Shown in pieces: positions 15,302-25,590 of a DNA stretch of 64,000 bases. Under the pieces are notes generated by a model. That model was not told the origin of the DNA. It ran no database searches and worked only from the letters and a program-made list of their open reading frames with translations. A program made the translations under genes and the position numbers. The DNA comes from Granulicella sp. (GTDB lineage: Bacteria > Acidobacteriota > Terriglobia > Terriglobales > Acidobacteriaceae). The stretch covers positions 1 to 64,000 of the forward strand of contig DAIDGQ010000031.1 in NCBI GenBank assembly GCA_027452215.1. The letters are read 5' to 3'. Numbering within the stretch: position 1 is the stretch's first letter; every line of letters begins with the position of its first letter.

Positions 15302-16252
15302 ATGTTCTCGCGAGTTCCGAAATCGACGATGGTGCTGCTGGCCTTTGGCAGCGTGTATTTATTTTGGGGATCGACGTATGGGGCGATCCATGTGGCGGGC
15401 GAGAGGCTTCCGGTGCCGGTGGTGTCGGCGACGCGGTCATTGATTTCGGCGACGTTGATTGTGTTAATCAGTGTGCTGAGGGGCAAGAGTCTGCGCGTGC
15501 CGAAGGGCGAGGGATGGAAGCTGGTGGTGGTGGGGCTGCTGTTTATGTCGCTGAACAATATGCTGCTGACGTGGGGGGAGACGATGGTGGCGTCGGGGTT
15601 CGCGTCGCTGGTGGTGTCGATGGTGCCGATCATGATTGCGCTGATCGAGATGGTGATGCCGGGCGGAGATGCTCTGAATAAGCGTGGATGGGTGGGGACG
15701 ATTCTGGGGACGATGGGGATTGGCGTGCTGGTGTGGCCGTCGCTGCATGGAGGCGCAAGCGTGGATGGGAGTCGCGCAATGACGGGTGTGTTGGTGCTGC
15801 TGGCCGCAGCGCTGGCGTTTGCGATTGGCTCAGTGCTGTCGCGACGATTTCGCTTTACGGCGGATACGTTTATTGCGACAGGATGGCAGATTGGCGCGGC
15901 GGGGATTTTCAATGCCATTGTGGCGATAGGAAGCGGAGGGCTTCATCGCGCGGTGTGGACGTGGCAGGGCTTTGGAGCGATCGTTTATCTATCGATCTTC
16001 GGATCGCTGTTTGGATTGGTTGCGTTTACGTATCTGCTGAAGAATGTTGCGGTGACTAAGGTATCGACGTACGCGTTTGTGAACCCGGTGATTGCGGTGC
16101 TGCTGGGTGTGGTGCTGTTGCATGAACGGCTGGTGAAGACAGAGATTGCGGGCATGGCGGTGATCGTGTGCGCAGTGGCGATGGTGGTGTATAGCCGCGT
16201 GGATCGCGGGAAGCGCGAGATTGTGGGGATGGCTGGCGAGGCGGTGGAGTAG
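15302..16252 (+). CDS. EamA-family transporter (YedA/RhaT-like)
   Basis: A 316-residue protein with about ten membrane segments in two EamA repeats. The start SVYLFWGSTYGAIHVAGE and the middle NMLLTWGETMVASGFASLV are typical of the YedA-like branch. The second repeat ends with VSTYAFVNPVIAVLLGVVLL and the HERL loop. These carriers export amino acids or other metabolites. It lies 45 bp after the TonB-receptor gene and 11 bp before the acyltransferase gene, so the latter two probably share a transcript. No substrate can be assigned. Confidence 0.88.
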   Translation: MFSRVPKSTMVLLAFGSVYLFWGSTYGAIHVAGERLPVPVVSATRSLISATLIVLISVLRGKSLRVPKGEGWKLVVVGLLFMSLNNMLLTWGETMVASGFASLVVSMVPIMIALIEMVMPGGDALNKRGWVGTILGTMGIGVLVWPSLHGGASVDGSRAMTGVLVLLAAALAFAIGSVLSRRFRFTADTFIATGWQIGAAGIFNAIVAIGSGGLHRAVWTWQGFGAIVYLSIFGSLFGLVAFTYLLKNVAVTKVSTYAFVNPVIAVLLGVVLLHERLVKTEIAGMAVIVCAVAMVVYSRVDRGKREIVGMAGEAVE

Positions 16253-16263
16253 ACGGAGAGGCA

Positions 16264-17454
16264 GTGGCGGTGGTTCATGCTAGAGTCGAAATTAGCATGA
16301 GCAACGACGCGCGTGCCTCACCAGAGGCCTCTACCACGAAGACATCGACGCTGACCGGCGAGCGTCGTAACTATCTTCCATCGCTGGATGGGTGGCGGGC
16401 TATCGCCATACTTTGGGTGTTGGAGGGGCATAGCCAACCGTGGGGTCTGGGTGGATTTACGAACCATTGGCTTCGATCCACGGGGGATCGCGGCGTCCAG
16501 TTGTTCTTTGCATTAAGCGGATTGCTTATATGTAATCGCCTGCTGCGAGAGGAGCAACGATATGGTTCCATCTCGCTTCGCAGCTTTTACACGAGGCGTT
16601 TTTTTCGCATACAGCCTGCCGCTCTAACTTATCTGGCAGTTGTGTCGCTATTGATGCTCAGCGGGGAGATGCCACGGGTCTGGTCTGCTGTCGCGGGCGC
16701 GGCGCTTATGGTTCGCAACTTGTTCCCTCGTACTGCCACCAACTGGGAGACGGCACACTTCTGGAGTTTGGCGGTCGAAGAGCATTTCTACCTTCTGTTT
16801 CCTGGCTTCCTAGTGCTTTGCCGTCGTTATCGTTTGGCAGTGATGTGTATGTTGGTCGTGGCCTTGGAGTGGTGGAGGGTCGTCGTCCTGCATACTCCGC
16901 GACTACAAGGATTCACACCGCTGATTTACCTGCGCACGGATATGGTCATTGGCGGCATTCTCCTGGGCTGCGTTTTTGCGCTGGCGTTGACGCGGACGCG
17001 AGTGCTTACATTTGCAAAGTCCTACCTGCACCCATGGGTTGCGCTTCTATATACTGCTATGGTGTTTACGCGACTTGAACTTCACCATTCGCGGTCGGAT
17101 CATGCGCTTATCATCACGGTTTATCCGCTGTTGATCGCTGCGACGATGCTGCATCCGCGATCGTTGACCAGCCGTTTTCTGGAGCTTGCGCCGCTGCGGT
17201 TCGTCGGGCGAATTTCCTATAGCTTGTATCTTTGGCAGATGCTCTTCTTTAATTATTTCCAGGCTCCGACGCCGGGGAGCTTTCGTTCGCACGTACTTCT
17301 ATGTTGGTTTGCGACGTTTGCTTGTGCAATTGCGAGTTACTACCTGATTGAGACGCCGCTGATCCGGCGTGGGCATAAGATCGCCAGACGGTTTGACTTG
17401 CAGGAGTTGGATCCGCATCGGAGGATGGCGGACGCCGTGCCAGTAGAGGCTTAG
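16264..17454 (+). CDS. OafA-type membrane acyltransferase (acyltransferase family 3)
   Basis: A 396-residue polytopic protein with the family start LPSLDGWRAIAILWVLEGH, where His is the proposed catalytic residue, then SGLLICNRLLREE, RRFFRIQPA, HFWSLAVEEHFYLLFP and a late ISYSLYLWQ motif. About ten membrane segments are seen. The family O-acylates sugars of lipopolysaccharide, exopolysaccharide, peptidoglycan or antibiotics. The GTG at 16264 has GGAGAGG upstream; an ATG at 16297 is the alternative start without a good ribosome site. It is one of three such enzymes in this window. Its acceptor is not evident from the neighbours. Confidence 0.9.
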   Translation: MAVVHARVEISMSNDARASPEASTTKTSTLTGERRNYLPSLDGWRAIAILWVLEGHSQPWGLGGFTNHWLRSTGDRGVQLFFALSGLLICNRLLREEQRYGSISLRSFYTRRFFRIQPAALTYLAVVSLLMLSGEMPRVWSAVAGAALMVRNLFPRTATNWETAHFWSLAVEEHFYLLFPGFLVLCRRYRLAVMCMLVVALEWWRVVVLHTPRLQGFTPLIYLRTDMVIGGILLGCVFALALTRTRVLTFAKSYLHPWVALLYTAMVFTRLELHHSRSDHALIITVYPLLIAATMLHPRSLTSRFLELAPLRFVGRISYSLYLWQMLFFNYFQAPTPGSFRSHVLLCWFATFACAIASYYLIETPLIRRGHKIARRFDLQELDPHRRMADAVPVEA

Positions 17455-17471
17455 CCTTCGGCTAGCATCGT

Positions 17472-18977
17472 TTATTGGCGCTTCCAGCGGACGCCTTCTT
17501 TGGAGTCCTCGAGGAGGATTCCTTTTTCGAGGAGTTCGTTGCGGAGGGCGTCGGCGCGGGCGAAGTTGCGTTGCTTCTTGGCTAGCGTGCGCTCGGCTAC
17601 GAGGGCGTCGATAGCGGCGTCGGTGAGGCCGGAGCTGCCGAACTTTTCGAGGACGTCGGGCGAGACGTCATCCATGCGGCCTTCGGCTTCGGCCCAGGCG
17701 AGGGCGGCGCGGGTGAGGTCGGCGTCGCGGTCTTCGAGGACGGCGAAGATGGAGTCGAATTTGCTGAGGAGAGCGAGGGTCTCTTCGGCGTCGGCGCGAG
17801 TGAGGCGGGATTGGTCGGCGGCGGTGTTGACGGCGCGGAGGACGTCGAAGATGGCGGCGCGGGCTTCGGCGGTGTTGAGGTCGCTGGCGAGAGCGGCGGT
17901 GAAGTCGGCGTCGCCTTTGCGGATGAGGGTCGAGAGGGTATCGTCCGCTGGTGCGGTAGCGGGCCAGTTGCCGGCGCGGATGCGGTCGTTGAAGGTGCGG
18001 AGGCGGTCGACGGCGTTGGTGGATTCGGTGAGACCGTCGAAGGTGAAGTTGAGCTGGTGGCGGTAGGGCACGCTGAGCAGCAGGAAGCGGATGGCCGAGG
18101 CGCGGTAGCCCTTGAGCAGGAGGTCGCGGAGGGTGAAGAAGTTACCCTCGGACTTGGACATCTTTTTGCCTTCGACGAGCAGGAAGCGGACGTGGAACCA
18201 GTGACGCGCGAAGGGCTTGTGGGTGGCGGCTTCGGACTGCGCGATCTCGTTTTCGTGGTGCGGGAACATGAGGTCTTCGCCACCGGCGTGGAGGTCGAAG
18301 GAGTCGCCGAGGTATTTCATGGCCATAGCGGAGCACTCGATATGCCAGCCGGGGCGGCCGGGGCCGAGGGGCGTTTGCCAGGAGGTTTCGCCGGGCTTGG
18401 TGGCCTTCCAGAGAGCGAAGTCGCGGGCTGCGTCCTTCTCATATTCGTCGACGTCGACGCGGGCACCGTCTTCGATGCCGTCGAGGTCTTTCTTGGAGAG
18501 CTTGCCGTAGCCGGGGAAGCGGGCGATGCGGAAGTACCAGCTGCCGTCCTCGGCTTTGTACGCAATATCCTGAGACGCAAGGCGCTCGATGAGGTCGACC
18601 ATGCCGTCGATGTTTTCCGTGGCGCGGGCGATCTGCTCGGGCTGCTCGATGCCGAGGGCGTCCATGTCTTCGAAGAAGGCTTGCTCGAATTTGGCGCTGT
18701 ACTCTCCGATGGGTTTGCCGGCGGCGAGGGCGTTGCGGATGATCTTGTCGTCGACGTCGGTGATGTTCATGACGTGGTGCAGGCCGAGGCCGTGGAGGCG
18801 GGCGGTGCGGCGCAGGAGGTCGACGTGGAGGAAGGTGCGGAAGTTGCCGATGTGGCCGTAGTCATAGACGGTGGGGCCGCAGCAGTAGAAGCGCAGGGCG
18901 TGGCCGTCGGAGGCGAAGAGCGGTTCGATTTTTCCGGAGAGGGTGTTGAAGAGTTCGAGTGCCACGCGTCGCTTCAT
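17472..18977 (-). CDS. cysS: Cysteine--tRNA ligase
   Basis: A 501-residue class I synthetase charging tRNA-Cys. The HIGH motif is HIGN at 42-45 within [12 protein letters not shown], and KMSKS is at 272-276. The expected zinc-site residues are present: Cys33, Cys215 in HIECSAM, and His240/Glu244 in PHHENE. The C-terminal helical tRNA-binding domain includes [20 protein letters not shown], as in other CysRS. The length is slightly above the usual ~460-480 residues. It converges on the acyltransferase gene from the right, with only 17 bp between the stops. Confidence 0.97.
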   Translation of the reverse strand: MKRRVALELFNTLSGKIEPLFASDGHALRFYCCGPTVYDYGHIGNFRTFLHVDLLRRTARLHGLGLHHVMNITDVDDKIIRNALAAGKPIGEYSAKFEQAFFEDMDALGIEQPEQIARATENIDGMVDLIERLASQDIAYKAEDGSWYFRIARFPGYGKLSKKDLDGIEDGARVDVDEYEKDAARDFALWKATKPGETSWQTPLGPGRPGWHIECSAMAMKYLGDSFDLHAGGEDLMFPHHENEIAQSEAATHKPFARHWFHVRFLLVEGKKMSKSEGNFFTLRDLLLKGYRASAIRFLLLSVPYRHQLNFTFDGLTESTNAVDRLRTFNDRIRAGNWPATAPADDTLSTLIRKGDADFTAALASDLNTAEARAAIFDVLRAVNTAADQSRLTRADAEETLALLSKFDSIFAVLEDRDADLTRAALAWAEAEGRMDDVSPDVLEKFGSSGLTDAAIDALVAERTLAKKQRNFARADALRNELLEKGILLEDSKEGVRWKRQ

Positions 18978-19082
18978 GCCGCTGGGCTAGACGCTCGCGC
19001 GCCGCACCGCAGGCTACTTTCTGCTGTTGTCTGTACCTTTTTGATTTTAGCTGAGATGGAGGCTTCAGCCGAGGGTCGAGCC

Positions 19083-20309
19083 TTACCCGAGGCGGAGCTG
19101 GGGGGTGGGCTCGAGGGTGTCGGGGGCGAAGTTGCGGGAGAGGAGCTTGGGGTGGGCGGCGGCGGCGATCATGGCGGCGTTGTCGGTGGAGAGGGCGATG
19201 GTGGGGAAGGCGACGGGGAGGTGGCGGCGGGCGGCCTCGGAGGTGATGCGGCGGCGGAGTTCGGAGTTGGCGGCGACGCCTCCGCTGACGAGGAGGCCGC
19301 GGGCGCCGTAGTGCTCGGCTGCGAGGAGGGTGGTGCGGGTGAGGTAGTGGGTGACGGCGGCCTGAAAGCTGGCGATGAGGTTGAGGGTCTGGGGGTCGAA
19401 GTGGGTGAGCGCCTGCTGGAGTGTGGCTGGGTTGGAGGGTTTGGCGTGGATGAGGTTCGCGGCGTGGAGGGCGGCCTCGCGCTGGAGGATGGCGGGGTGC
19501 ATGGCGTAGAGCTCGACGTAGCGGCGGACGGCGGTTTTGATGCCACTGAAGGAGAGGTCGAAGCGGGTGGGGTCGGCGTGGTCGAGATTTTCGCGGGAGA
19601 GCTTGGGGGCGGTGTGGCCGGTGGCTTTGGTCTTGATCTGGGCGAAGGTGAAGGGGACGGCTTTGGGATCGCCGTGGGGGGCGAGGGCGTCCATCCACGG
19701 GCCGCCAGGGTAGGGGAGGCCGAGGAGCTTGGCGACCTTGTCGAAGGCTTCGCCGGCGGCGTCGTCGAGGGTCTTGCCAATATTGCGGTAGTGCCAGGTC
19801 TCCACCCCAGCGGGCAACGACCGCCCGCCGGGGATCCCGGTGTTCTGGGGCGTGCGGGTGGCGAGGTAGAGGTGCGTGTGGCCTCCGCTGACGACGAGGG
19901 CCAGGAGCGGGGAGGCGCCGGCGAAGGTGGTGGCGGTGTCCATGAGGACGGCGTGGATGTGGCCTTCGAGGTGGTTGACGGCGATGAGAGGGAGGTCTGC
20001 GCCGAAGGCCAGGGCCTTGGCGAAGGTGATGCCGACGAGCAGGGCTCCGGCGAGGCCGGGGCCTTCGGTGACGGCGACGGCATCGAGGTCGGAGTAGGCG
20101 ACACCGGCGCGCTGCATGGCTTCGCGGACGACGGGTACGATGGCGCGAAGGTGCTCGCGAGAGGCGAGTTCGGGGACGACGCCTCCGTAGTTGCTATGAA
20201 TGAGCTGCGAGGCGACGACGTTGGAGAGGACTTCGCGACCATTGCGGACGACGGCGGCGGAGGTCTCGTCGCAGGAGCTTTCGATACCGAGGATGAGGCC
20301 GTTGGGCAT
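19083..20309 (-). CDS. tsaD: tRNA N6-adenosine threonylcarbamoyltransferase
   Basis: A 408-residue ASKHA-fold enzyme that transfers threonylcarbamoyl to A37 of ANN-decoding tRNAs together with TsaB/TsaE. Its start [17 protein letters not shown], the metal-binding His113 and His117 in [20 protein letters not shown], and [16 protein letters not shown] are all family signatures. It is longer than the usual ~340 residues, with inserts at about 145-165 (after the SGGHTHLY strand) and at about 285-305. The start at 20309 gives the canonical N-terminus. It lies divergently from the CCA-adding enzyme gene, a second tRNA-maturation function. Confidence 0.96.
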   Translation of the reverse strand: MPNGLILGIESSCDETSAAVVRNGREVLSNVVASQLIHSNYGGVVPELASREHLRAIVPVVREAMQRAGVAYSDLDAVAVTEGPGLAGALLVGITFAKALAFGADLPLIAVNHLEGHIHAVLMDTATTFAGASPLLALVVSGGHTHLYLATRTPQNTGIPGGRSLPAGVETWHYRNIGKTLDDAAGEAFDKVAKLLGLPYPGGPWMDALAPHGDPKAVPFTFAQIKTKATGHTAPKLSRENLDHADPTRFDLSFSGIKTAVRRYVELYAMHPAILQREAALHAANLIHAKPSNPATLQQALTHFDPQTLNLIASFQAAVTHYLTRTTLLAAEHYGARGLLVSGGVAANSELRRRITSEAARRHLPVAFPTIALSTDNAAMIAAAAHPKLLSRNFAPDTLEPTPQLRLG

Positions 20310-20338
20310 TGGGACTATCGTACTAGGGAGGGGCAGAC

Positions 20339-20366
20339 GGTAGGCAGTAGAGGGTAGACAGTAGAG
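20339..20366. repeat. Degenerate heptanucleotide tandem repeat, tsaD/cca spacer
   Basis: Four consecutive 7-base units: GGTAGGC, AGTAGAG, GGTAGAC, AGTAGAG. They occupy most of the 65-bp spacer between the divergent tsaD and CCA-enzyme genes. Confidence 0.7.
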
Positions 20367-20374
20367 AGAGGCAA

Positions 20375-21754
20375 ATGGCGAGGGTCGACGATCCAAGATA
20401 TGTAGCGGCGTTCAGGATTGTGCGGCGATTGCGCGCGCTGGGACATGCCGCTTATTTTGCAGGTGGATGCGTGCGCGATCTGCTGCTGGGCGTGACACCG
20501 CAGGACTTCGATGTGGCGACGTCGGCGACTCCGGACCTGGTGCAGGCGGCGTTTCCCCGGACGGAGTTGGTGGGGGCTCATTTCGGGGTGGTGTTGGTGA
20601 TCGATCATCTGGCGAAGGAGCGGGTGGCGACGGAGGTGGCGACGTTTCGCCATGATGGAGCGTACAGCGATGGTCGCAGGCCGGATGCGGTGAAGTTTTC
20701 GCTGGATCCTCGCGAGGATGTGCTGCGGCGCGACTTCACGATCAACGGGTTGCTACTGAATGCGATGGAGTATGACGCGGGCGATCGCGTTGAGGATTGT
20801 GTGCTGGATTATGTGGGAGGACGAGGCGACCTGCATGCGAGGCTGGTGCGCGCGATTGGCGAGCCGGCGGTTCGGTTTGCCGAGGATAAGCTGCGGATGC
20901 TGCGAGCGGTTCGGTTTGCGGCGCGGCTGGGGTTCTCGGTGGAGCGGCGAACGATGGATGCGATGGTGCACCAGGCGGAGACGATCCGGGTTGTGTCGGC
21001 CGAGCGGGTGCGGGATGAGCTGACCAAAATTCTGACGGAGGGCGGAGCCCGGCGCGGCTTGGAGTTGCTGGATGAGAGTGGTGTGCTGGCGCAGGTGCTG
21101 CCTGAGATCAAGCGCATGCAGGGGGTTGAGCAGCCTCCGCAATATCATCCGGAGGGGGATGTGTGGACGCATACGCTGATGATGCTGGAGCAGCTTCCGC
21201 CGGGATCGAGCGCGACACTGGCGTGGGGGATGCTGCTCCATGATGTGGGTAAGCCGGCGACGTTTACGGCTCCTGATCCGGGGAGGCCTGGTGACCGGAT
21301 ACGGTTTAATGGGCACGTCGATGTTGGGGTCGCGGTGGCCAGGACGATTCTGACTCGGCTGAGGTTCAGCAATGAGGAGTGTGAGCAGATCCTGGCGCTG
21401 GTGAAACATCACATGCAGTTTGGCGATGTGATGCAGATGAAGGAGTCTACGCTGAAGCGTTTTTTGCGGCTGCCGAAGTTTGAGGAGCACCTGGCGCTGC
21501 ATCGTGCGGATTGTATGAGCTCGCATGGGAAGCTTGATTTGTATGAGTTCGCGAAGGAACGGTATGAGGAGCTGGGGGAGGAGCAAATACGTCCTCGGCT
21601 TTTGCTGACGGGGGAAGATTTGATCGCTGCAGGATACAAGCCCGGGCCGCAGTTCAAGGGGATGCTGGAGGCGGCGGAGGACGCGCAGTTGGAGGGGGCG
21701 GTGACAACCAAGGAGGAGGCGCTGCGAGTGGTGAGGGAGCGCTTTGGGGGATAG
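20375..21754 (+). CDS. CCA tRNA nucleotidyltransferase / poly(A) polymerase family, with HD domain
   Basis: A 459-residue class II nucleotidyltransferase. The head domain has [14 protein letters not shown] followed by [12 protein letters not shown], giving the catalytic DxD, and [13 protein letters not shown]. The neck carries [17 protein letters not shown]. The C-terminal half is an HD phosphohydrolase-type domain ([19 protein letters not shown]). The enzyme adds or repairs CCA at tRNA 3' ends, or adds poly(A) if it is the PcnB-type paralogue; these cannot be separated by eye, so no symbol is given. An AGAGAGG tract, itself part of the heptad repeat, supplies the ribosome site. Confidence 0.92.
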   Translation: MARVDDPRYVAAFRIVRRLRALGHAAYFAGGCVRDLLLGVTPQDFDVATSATPDLVQAAFPRTELVGAHFGVVLVIDHLAKERVATEVATFRHDGAYSDGRRPDAVKFSLDPREDVLRRDFTINGLLLNAMEYDAGDRVEDCVLDYVGGRGDLHARLVRAIGEPAVRFAEDKLRMLRAVRFAARLGFSVERRTMDAMVHQAETIRVVSAERVRDELTKILTEGGARRGLELLDESGVLAQVLPEIKRMQGVEQPPQYHPEGDVWTHTLMMLEQLPPGSSATLAWGMLLHDVGKPATFTAPDPGRPGDRIRFNGHVDVGVAVARTILTRLRFSNEECEQILALVKHHMQFGDVMQMKESTLKRFLRLPKFEEHLALHRADCMSSHGKLDLYEFAKERYEELGEEQIRPRLLLTGEDLIAAGYKPGPQFKGMLEAAEDAQLEGAVTTKEEALRVVRERFGG

Positions 21755-21760
21755 AGTGCG

Positions 21761-21791
21761 GATCTGAAGCTAGCCGCGGCTTTCCCAGATC
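21761..21791. terminator. Hairpin after the CCA-enzyme gene
   Basis: GATCTG (21761-21766) and CAGATC (21786-21791) enclose an inner AAGC/GCTT pair. There is no immediate T-run on the plus strand, so it may be a weak or Rho-assisted terminator or only a processing hairpin. Confidence 0.35.
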
Positions 21792-21956
21792 GATACAAAT
21801 ATCGGAGTTTTGTTACGGGATGGTGGCTAGAGTTTCATGAGATCGATGTGAGAGTTTTCCTTCTGGGCCAGACGCTGTAAGGTGGAGATTCGTGTAAGGT
21901 GCCGGGAAGTTTGCGTTGCAACTGAATCCGCAAATTCGGGCATCCCAAGGAGTGTT

Positions 21957-24900
21957 ATGGCAAACCTGAAACCGCTCATGAATACGCCTCGTGCGTTCGT
22001 CCCGGATACAACCATTCATGTGGACGGACTCGCCGTCTCGGCTCAGATGGGAGAGCCGCTGGTGGATGCGCTGAACCGGGCGGCGGCGTTACGGGGCGTG
22101 GATCCGATCCCGCAGGTTTGCTACCTTCCGGCGATGGGTGCGATTGGCTCGTGCGATACGTGCATGGTGGAGATTGATGGGAAGCTGGTGCGGAGCTGCG
22201 AGGCACAGGTCGTGTCCGGCGAGAGCATTCTGACCCGGAGCGAGATGGCTGACATCGCACAGCGCGATGCGTTTGACCGTCTGCTCGAGAATCATGTGCT
22301 CTATTGCACCGTCTGCGATAACAATAATCAGAATTGCACGCTGCACAATACGACAGCGGAGCTGGCGGTGAAGCACAATGCGCGGCCCTATCGTTCTAAG
22401 GGGTATGCACAGGACCATTCGAACCCGTTCTATCGCTATGACCCTGAGCAGTGCATTCTGTGTGGGCGATGCGTGGAGGCCTGCCAGAATGTGCAGGTGA
22501 ACGAGACGCTGACGATTAGCTGGGAGCGCGAGATGCCTCGCGTGATGTGGGATGGAGGCGAGCAGATTGAGGGGTCGAGCTGCGTGAGCTGCGGCCACTG
22601 TGTAACGGTTTGCCCGTGCAATGCGCTGATGGAAAAAGGCATGCTGGGTGAGGCTGGCTACCTGACGAAGACTCCGGCGAATGTTCTGAAGACGATGATC
22701 GATGTGGTGAAGGCGGTCGAGCCGAGCACGGGCTATCCTCCGATTCTTGCGCTGTCCGAAGTGGAGGCGGAGATGCGCCACCAGCGGGTGAAGCGCACCA
22801 AGACGGTGTGTACGTACTGCGGGGTTGGGTGCAGCTTTGATATCTGGACCAAGGACCGGCACATCCTCAAGGTCGAACCCTCGCAGGGGGCGGTGAACGG
22901 AATTTCTACCTGCGTGAAGGGGAAGTTCGGGTGGGACTTTGCGAACTCTCCGGACAGGCTGCGGAAGCCGTTGAAGCGAGCGAATTTTGCAGGGCACGAG
23001 ACGTTTGTGGAGATCGAGTGGGATGAAGCGCTGCAGATGATTGCGGACAACTTCACGAAGATTAAGAACGAACATGGGCCAGATGCGCTGGCGTTTATTG
23101 CATCGTCGAAGTGTACTAACGAAGAGAGTTTCCTGATGCAGAAGCTGGCGCGGGCGGTGATTGGAACGAACAATGTGGACAACTGCAGCCGCTACTGCCA
23201 GACTCCGGCGAGCAAGGGGCTGAGCCGTACGGTTGGCATTGGCGGCGACTCGGGCACGATCCAGGACATTGAGACGGCAGACTTGGTGATCATCATCGGA
23301 GCGAATACGGCGGAGAGCCATCCGGTGCTAGCGACTCGCATCAAGCGCAGCCACAAGCATCGCGGACAGCGGCTGATTGTGAGCGACATCCGCATGCATG
23401 AGATGGCGGAGCGCGCGGATATGTTTATTCGCCCGAACCCTTCGACGGATGAGGTGTGGCTGCAGGCGGTGACGAAGTACATCATCGATACGGGGCAGCA
23501 GGACCAGGCGTTCATCGACAAATGGGTGAACAAGTGGCCGGAGTACAAGGCCTCGCTGGACGGATACACGCTGGAGTACGCGGAGAAGATTACGGGGATA
23601 CCGGCGGCGACACTGCAGCAGGTTGCGAAGGAGATTATCGGGAAGAAGGTGGCCGTGTGCTGGGCGATGGGCGTGACGCAGCACTGTGGAGGGTCGGATA
23701 CGTCGACGGCCATTTGCAACCTTTTGCTGACGACGGGAAACTTCGGCAAGCCGGGTGCGGGGGCGTTTCCTCTGCGGGGTCACAACAATGTGCAGGGTGC
23801 GAGCGACTTTGGCTCGATGCCGGATATTTTCTCGGGCTATCAGAAGGTCGACGACGCGGAGATTCGCGGGAAGTTTGAGGCGGCCTGGGGCGTAACGCTA
23901 CCGATTACGACGGGGCTCGATAACCGGCAGATGATCGAGGCGGCGCACGAGGGCAAGCTGAAGGCGATGTATATCAAGGGCGAGGACACGATCACGTCCG
24001 ACTCGAATTCGAATGATGTGGCAGAGGCGTTCGGCAAGCTGGACTTTATGGTGGTGCAGGATATTTTCTTCTCGGAGACATGCCGGTATGCGGATCTGGT
24101 GCTGCCGGCGTCGCCGTCGCTTGAGAAAGAGGGCACGTTTGTGAACACGGAGCGACGGATTCAGCGGCTGTATCAGGTGTTTGAGCCGCTGGGAGATTCG
24201 AAGCCGGACTGGAAGATTATTCAGGCAATCGCGCAGAAGCTGGGCGGCGCCGGCGGATGGGACTACCACCATCCGAGCGACGTGATGGATGAGGTGGCGA
24301 GCCTGACTCCGCACTTTGCCGGCGTGACCTACGAGCGGCTGGAGGGCTACAAGACACTCTGCTGGCCTGTAGCGAAGGATGGCACGGATACGCCGCTGCT
24401 GTACAAAGAGAAGTTTGCTCATCCGGATGGGAAGGCTACGTTCTGGCCTCTGGAATATGTGGGGCCGAGTGAAGAGGCGAATGCGACGTACGATCTGCAC
24501 CTGAACAATGGGCGCTTGCTGGAACACTTTGAGCAGGGCAACATGACGTTCCGAGTGCCCGGCGTGATGGAAATTACTCCGGAGAATTTTGTTGAGGTTT
24601 CGCCAGAGTTGGCGAGCGAACGCGGTCTGGAATCTGGCCGCTGGGTGAGGTTAGAGAGCCCGTACGGACGAGTGCGCGTGCAGGCCCTGGTGACGGACCG
24701 GGTGGCTGGCAAGCAGATGTACATGGGGATGATTTCGGTGCTGGATCCGGTGAATGCGTTGACGAGTTCGCATGTGGACCGGACGACGCATACTCCGGCG
24801 TACAAGGAGCTTTCGGTGAAGATGACGGTGCTTCCGGAGATGGGGACGAACCCTCTGCCTCGGAAGAACTTTCGCTATGGGACGCGGACTCCGACCAGCG

Positions 24901-25001
24901 GTGTTGAGGTGGAGAAGAAGCGGGCACGCGCCGATTACCACGTTCCCGGAACGAGATCGGGCGACAAACTGATCCAGATTAAAACGATGGAGCCGGTGTA
25001 A
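21957..25001 (+). CDS. forC: ForC-type menaquinone-linked formate dehydrogenase catalytic subunit
   Basis: A 1014-residue molybdopterin enzyme. In order: an N-terminal [2Fe-2S] ferredoxin-like domain (Cys55, 66, 69, 81), a His/Cys cluster site (His113, Cys117, 120, 127), two [4Fe-4S] motifs (Cys166-176 CILCGRC; Cys209-219 CVSCGHC), then the molybdopterin domain with its own [4Fe-4S] (Cys285, 288, 292, 319). The molybdenum ligand is Cys414 in NCSRYCQTPA. The next residue is Gln, whereas classical formate dehydrogenases have His; this matches Bacillus YjgC/YrhE (ForC). AAGGAG precedes the ATG. The DUF1641 partner ForE follows directly. Formate oxidation feeding menaquinone is inferred from that characterised pair. 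Confidence 0.9.
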   Translation: MANLKPLMNTPRAFVPDTTIHVDGLAVSAQMGEPLVDALNRAAALRGVDPIPQVCYLPAMGAIGSCDTCMVEIDGKLVRSCEAQVVSGESILTRSEMADIAQRDAFDRLLENHVLYCTVCDNNNQNCTLHNTTAELAVKHNARPYRSKGYAQDHSNPFYRYDPEQCILCGRCVEACQNVQVNETLTISWEREMPRVMWDGGEQIEGSSCVSCGHCVTVCPCNALMEKGMLGEAGYLTKTPANVLKTMIDVVKAVEPSTGYPPILALSEVEAEMRHQRVKRTKTVCTYCGVGCSFDIWTKDRHILKVEPSQGAVNGISTCVKGKFGWDFANSPDRLRKPLKRANFAGHETFVEIEWDEALQMIADNFTKIKNEHGPDALAFIASSKCTNEESFLMQKLARAVIGTNNVDNCSRYCQTPASKGLSRTVGIGGDSGTIQDIETADLVIIIGANTAESHPVLATRIKRSHKHRGQRLIVSDIRMHEMAERADMFIRPNPSTDEVWLQAVTKYIIDTGQQDQAFIDKWVNKWPEYKASLDGYTLEYAEKITGIPAATLQQVAKEIIGKKVAVCWAMGVTQHCGGSDTSTAICNLLLTTGNFGKPGAGAFPLRGHNNVQGASDFGSMPDIFSGYQKVDDAEIRGKFEAAWGVTLPITTGLDNRQMIEAAHEGKLKAMYIKGEDTITSDSNSNDVAEAFGKLDFMVVQDIFFSETCRYADLVLPASPSLEKEGTFVNTERRIQRLYQVFEPLGDSKPDWKIIQAIAQKLGGAGGWDYHHPSDVMDEVASLTPHFAGVTYERLEGYKTLCWPVAKDGTDTPLLYKEKFAHPDGKATFWPLEYVGPSEEANATYDLHLNNGRLLEHFEQGNMTFRVPGVMEITPENFVEVSPELASERGLESGRWVRLESPYGRVRVQALVTDRVAGKQMYMGMISVLDPVNALTSSHVDRTTHTPAYKELSVKMTVLPEMGTNPLPRKNFRYGTRTPTSGVEVEKKRARADYHVPGTRSGDKLIQIKTMEPV

Positions 25002-25006
25002 GAGGC

Positions 25007-25035
25007 AGGGAACAGGATTAGGAATTAGAAAGAGG
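25007..25035. repeat. Short AGG-phased heptad-like tract between forC and forE
   Basis: AGG or AGA triplets recur at 25007, 25014, 25020, 25027 and 25033, giving CAGGATTAGGAATTAG. The phase slips by one base, so it is a weaker member of the heptad family. The tract resembles the reverse complement of the repeat at 57344-57371. Confidence 0.45.
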
Positions 25036-25041
25036 CAATAG

Positions 25042-25500
25042 ATGGCACATCCAATTACGTTCAAGCCGCAGCCGGTGGATTATCACAAGGAGTTGATGCA
25101 GCGTGTGGAGGCTGCTCCTCGCGAGCACGCCGAGGCACTGCTGGTGGCGTGGGACTTGCTGCAGACGTCGCACGACCAGGGGATTCTGGAGCTGGCGCAG
25201 GGGTTGATTGGCGGCAAGGACGTCATCGCAGGCAAGCTGGCCGAGGCGGCTAGTATCCCCGAAAGCGTGAATGCGATTCGCAATGGAATTGCGATGGCGA
25301 GGATCTTAGGGTCGCTCGATCCAGATATGCTGCAGCGGCTGGCGCAGGGTTTCGACAAGGCGACGAAGGAGCACGCGGAGGAGAAGGACCCGCCGAGTTT
25401 GTGGACGCTGTTTCGGCGATCGACGTGCAGCGATGCCCGGCGGGGGCTATCGTTCCTTACAAACCTGCTGGTCGCGTTGGGTCGCGCGGCAAAGGGGTAG
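25042..25500 (+). CDS. forE: DUF1641 protein, ForE-type formate dehydrogenase partner
   Basis: A 152-residue soluble helical protein without signal peptide. The central LLQTSHDQGILELAQGLIGG and the AEAASIPESVNAIRNGIAMA segment are typical of DUF1641 (Bacillus YjgD/YrhD). In the characterised ForCE enzyme the DUF1641 subunit links the catalytic subunit to the menaquinone pool. It lies 40 bp after forC on the same strand with an AGAGGCA site before the ATG, so the pair is an operon. The C-terminus is more basic and variable. No fdhD or Moco genes are nearby. Confidence 0.87.
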   Translation: MAHPITFKPQPVDYHKELMQRVEAAPREHAEALLVAWDLLQTSHDQGILELAQGLIGGKDVIAGKLAEAASIPESVNAIRNGIAMARILGSLDPDMLQRLAQGFDKATKEHAEEKDPPSLWTLFRRSTCSDARRGLSFLTNLLVALGRAAKG

Positions 25501-25590
25501 GGCTCGACGGTAAAGAAAAATCTTCACGCAAAGCTCCGCGAAGGGTACACTGCCGTCTATCTCTCGCACTGCGATTCAAGGAGTTTTGAT

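Noticed and set aside
17811-20357. An open frame of about 848 codons on the plus strand opposite cysS and tsaD
   Set aside because: It is antisense to two clearly recognised genes, is composed of Gly/Glu/Val/Ala from GC-rich antisense codons, and matches no family. The strong G-skew of the plus strand creates such long stop-free frames.
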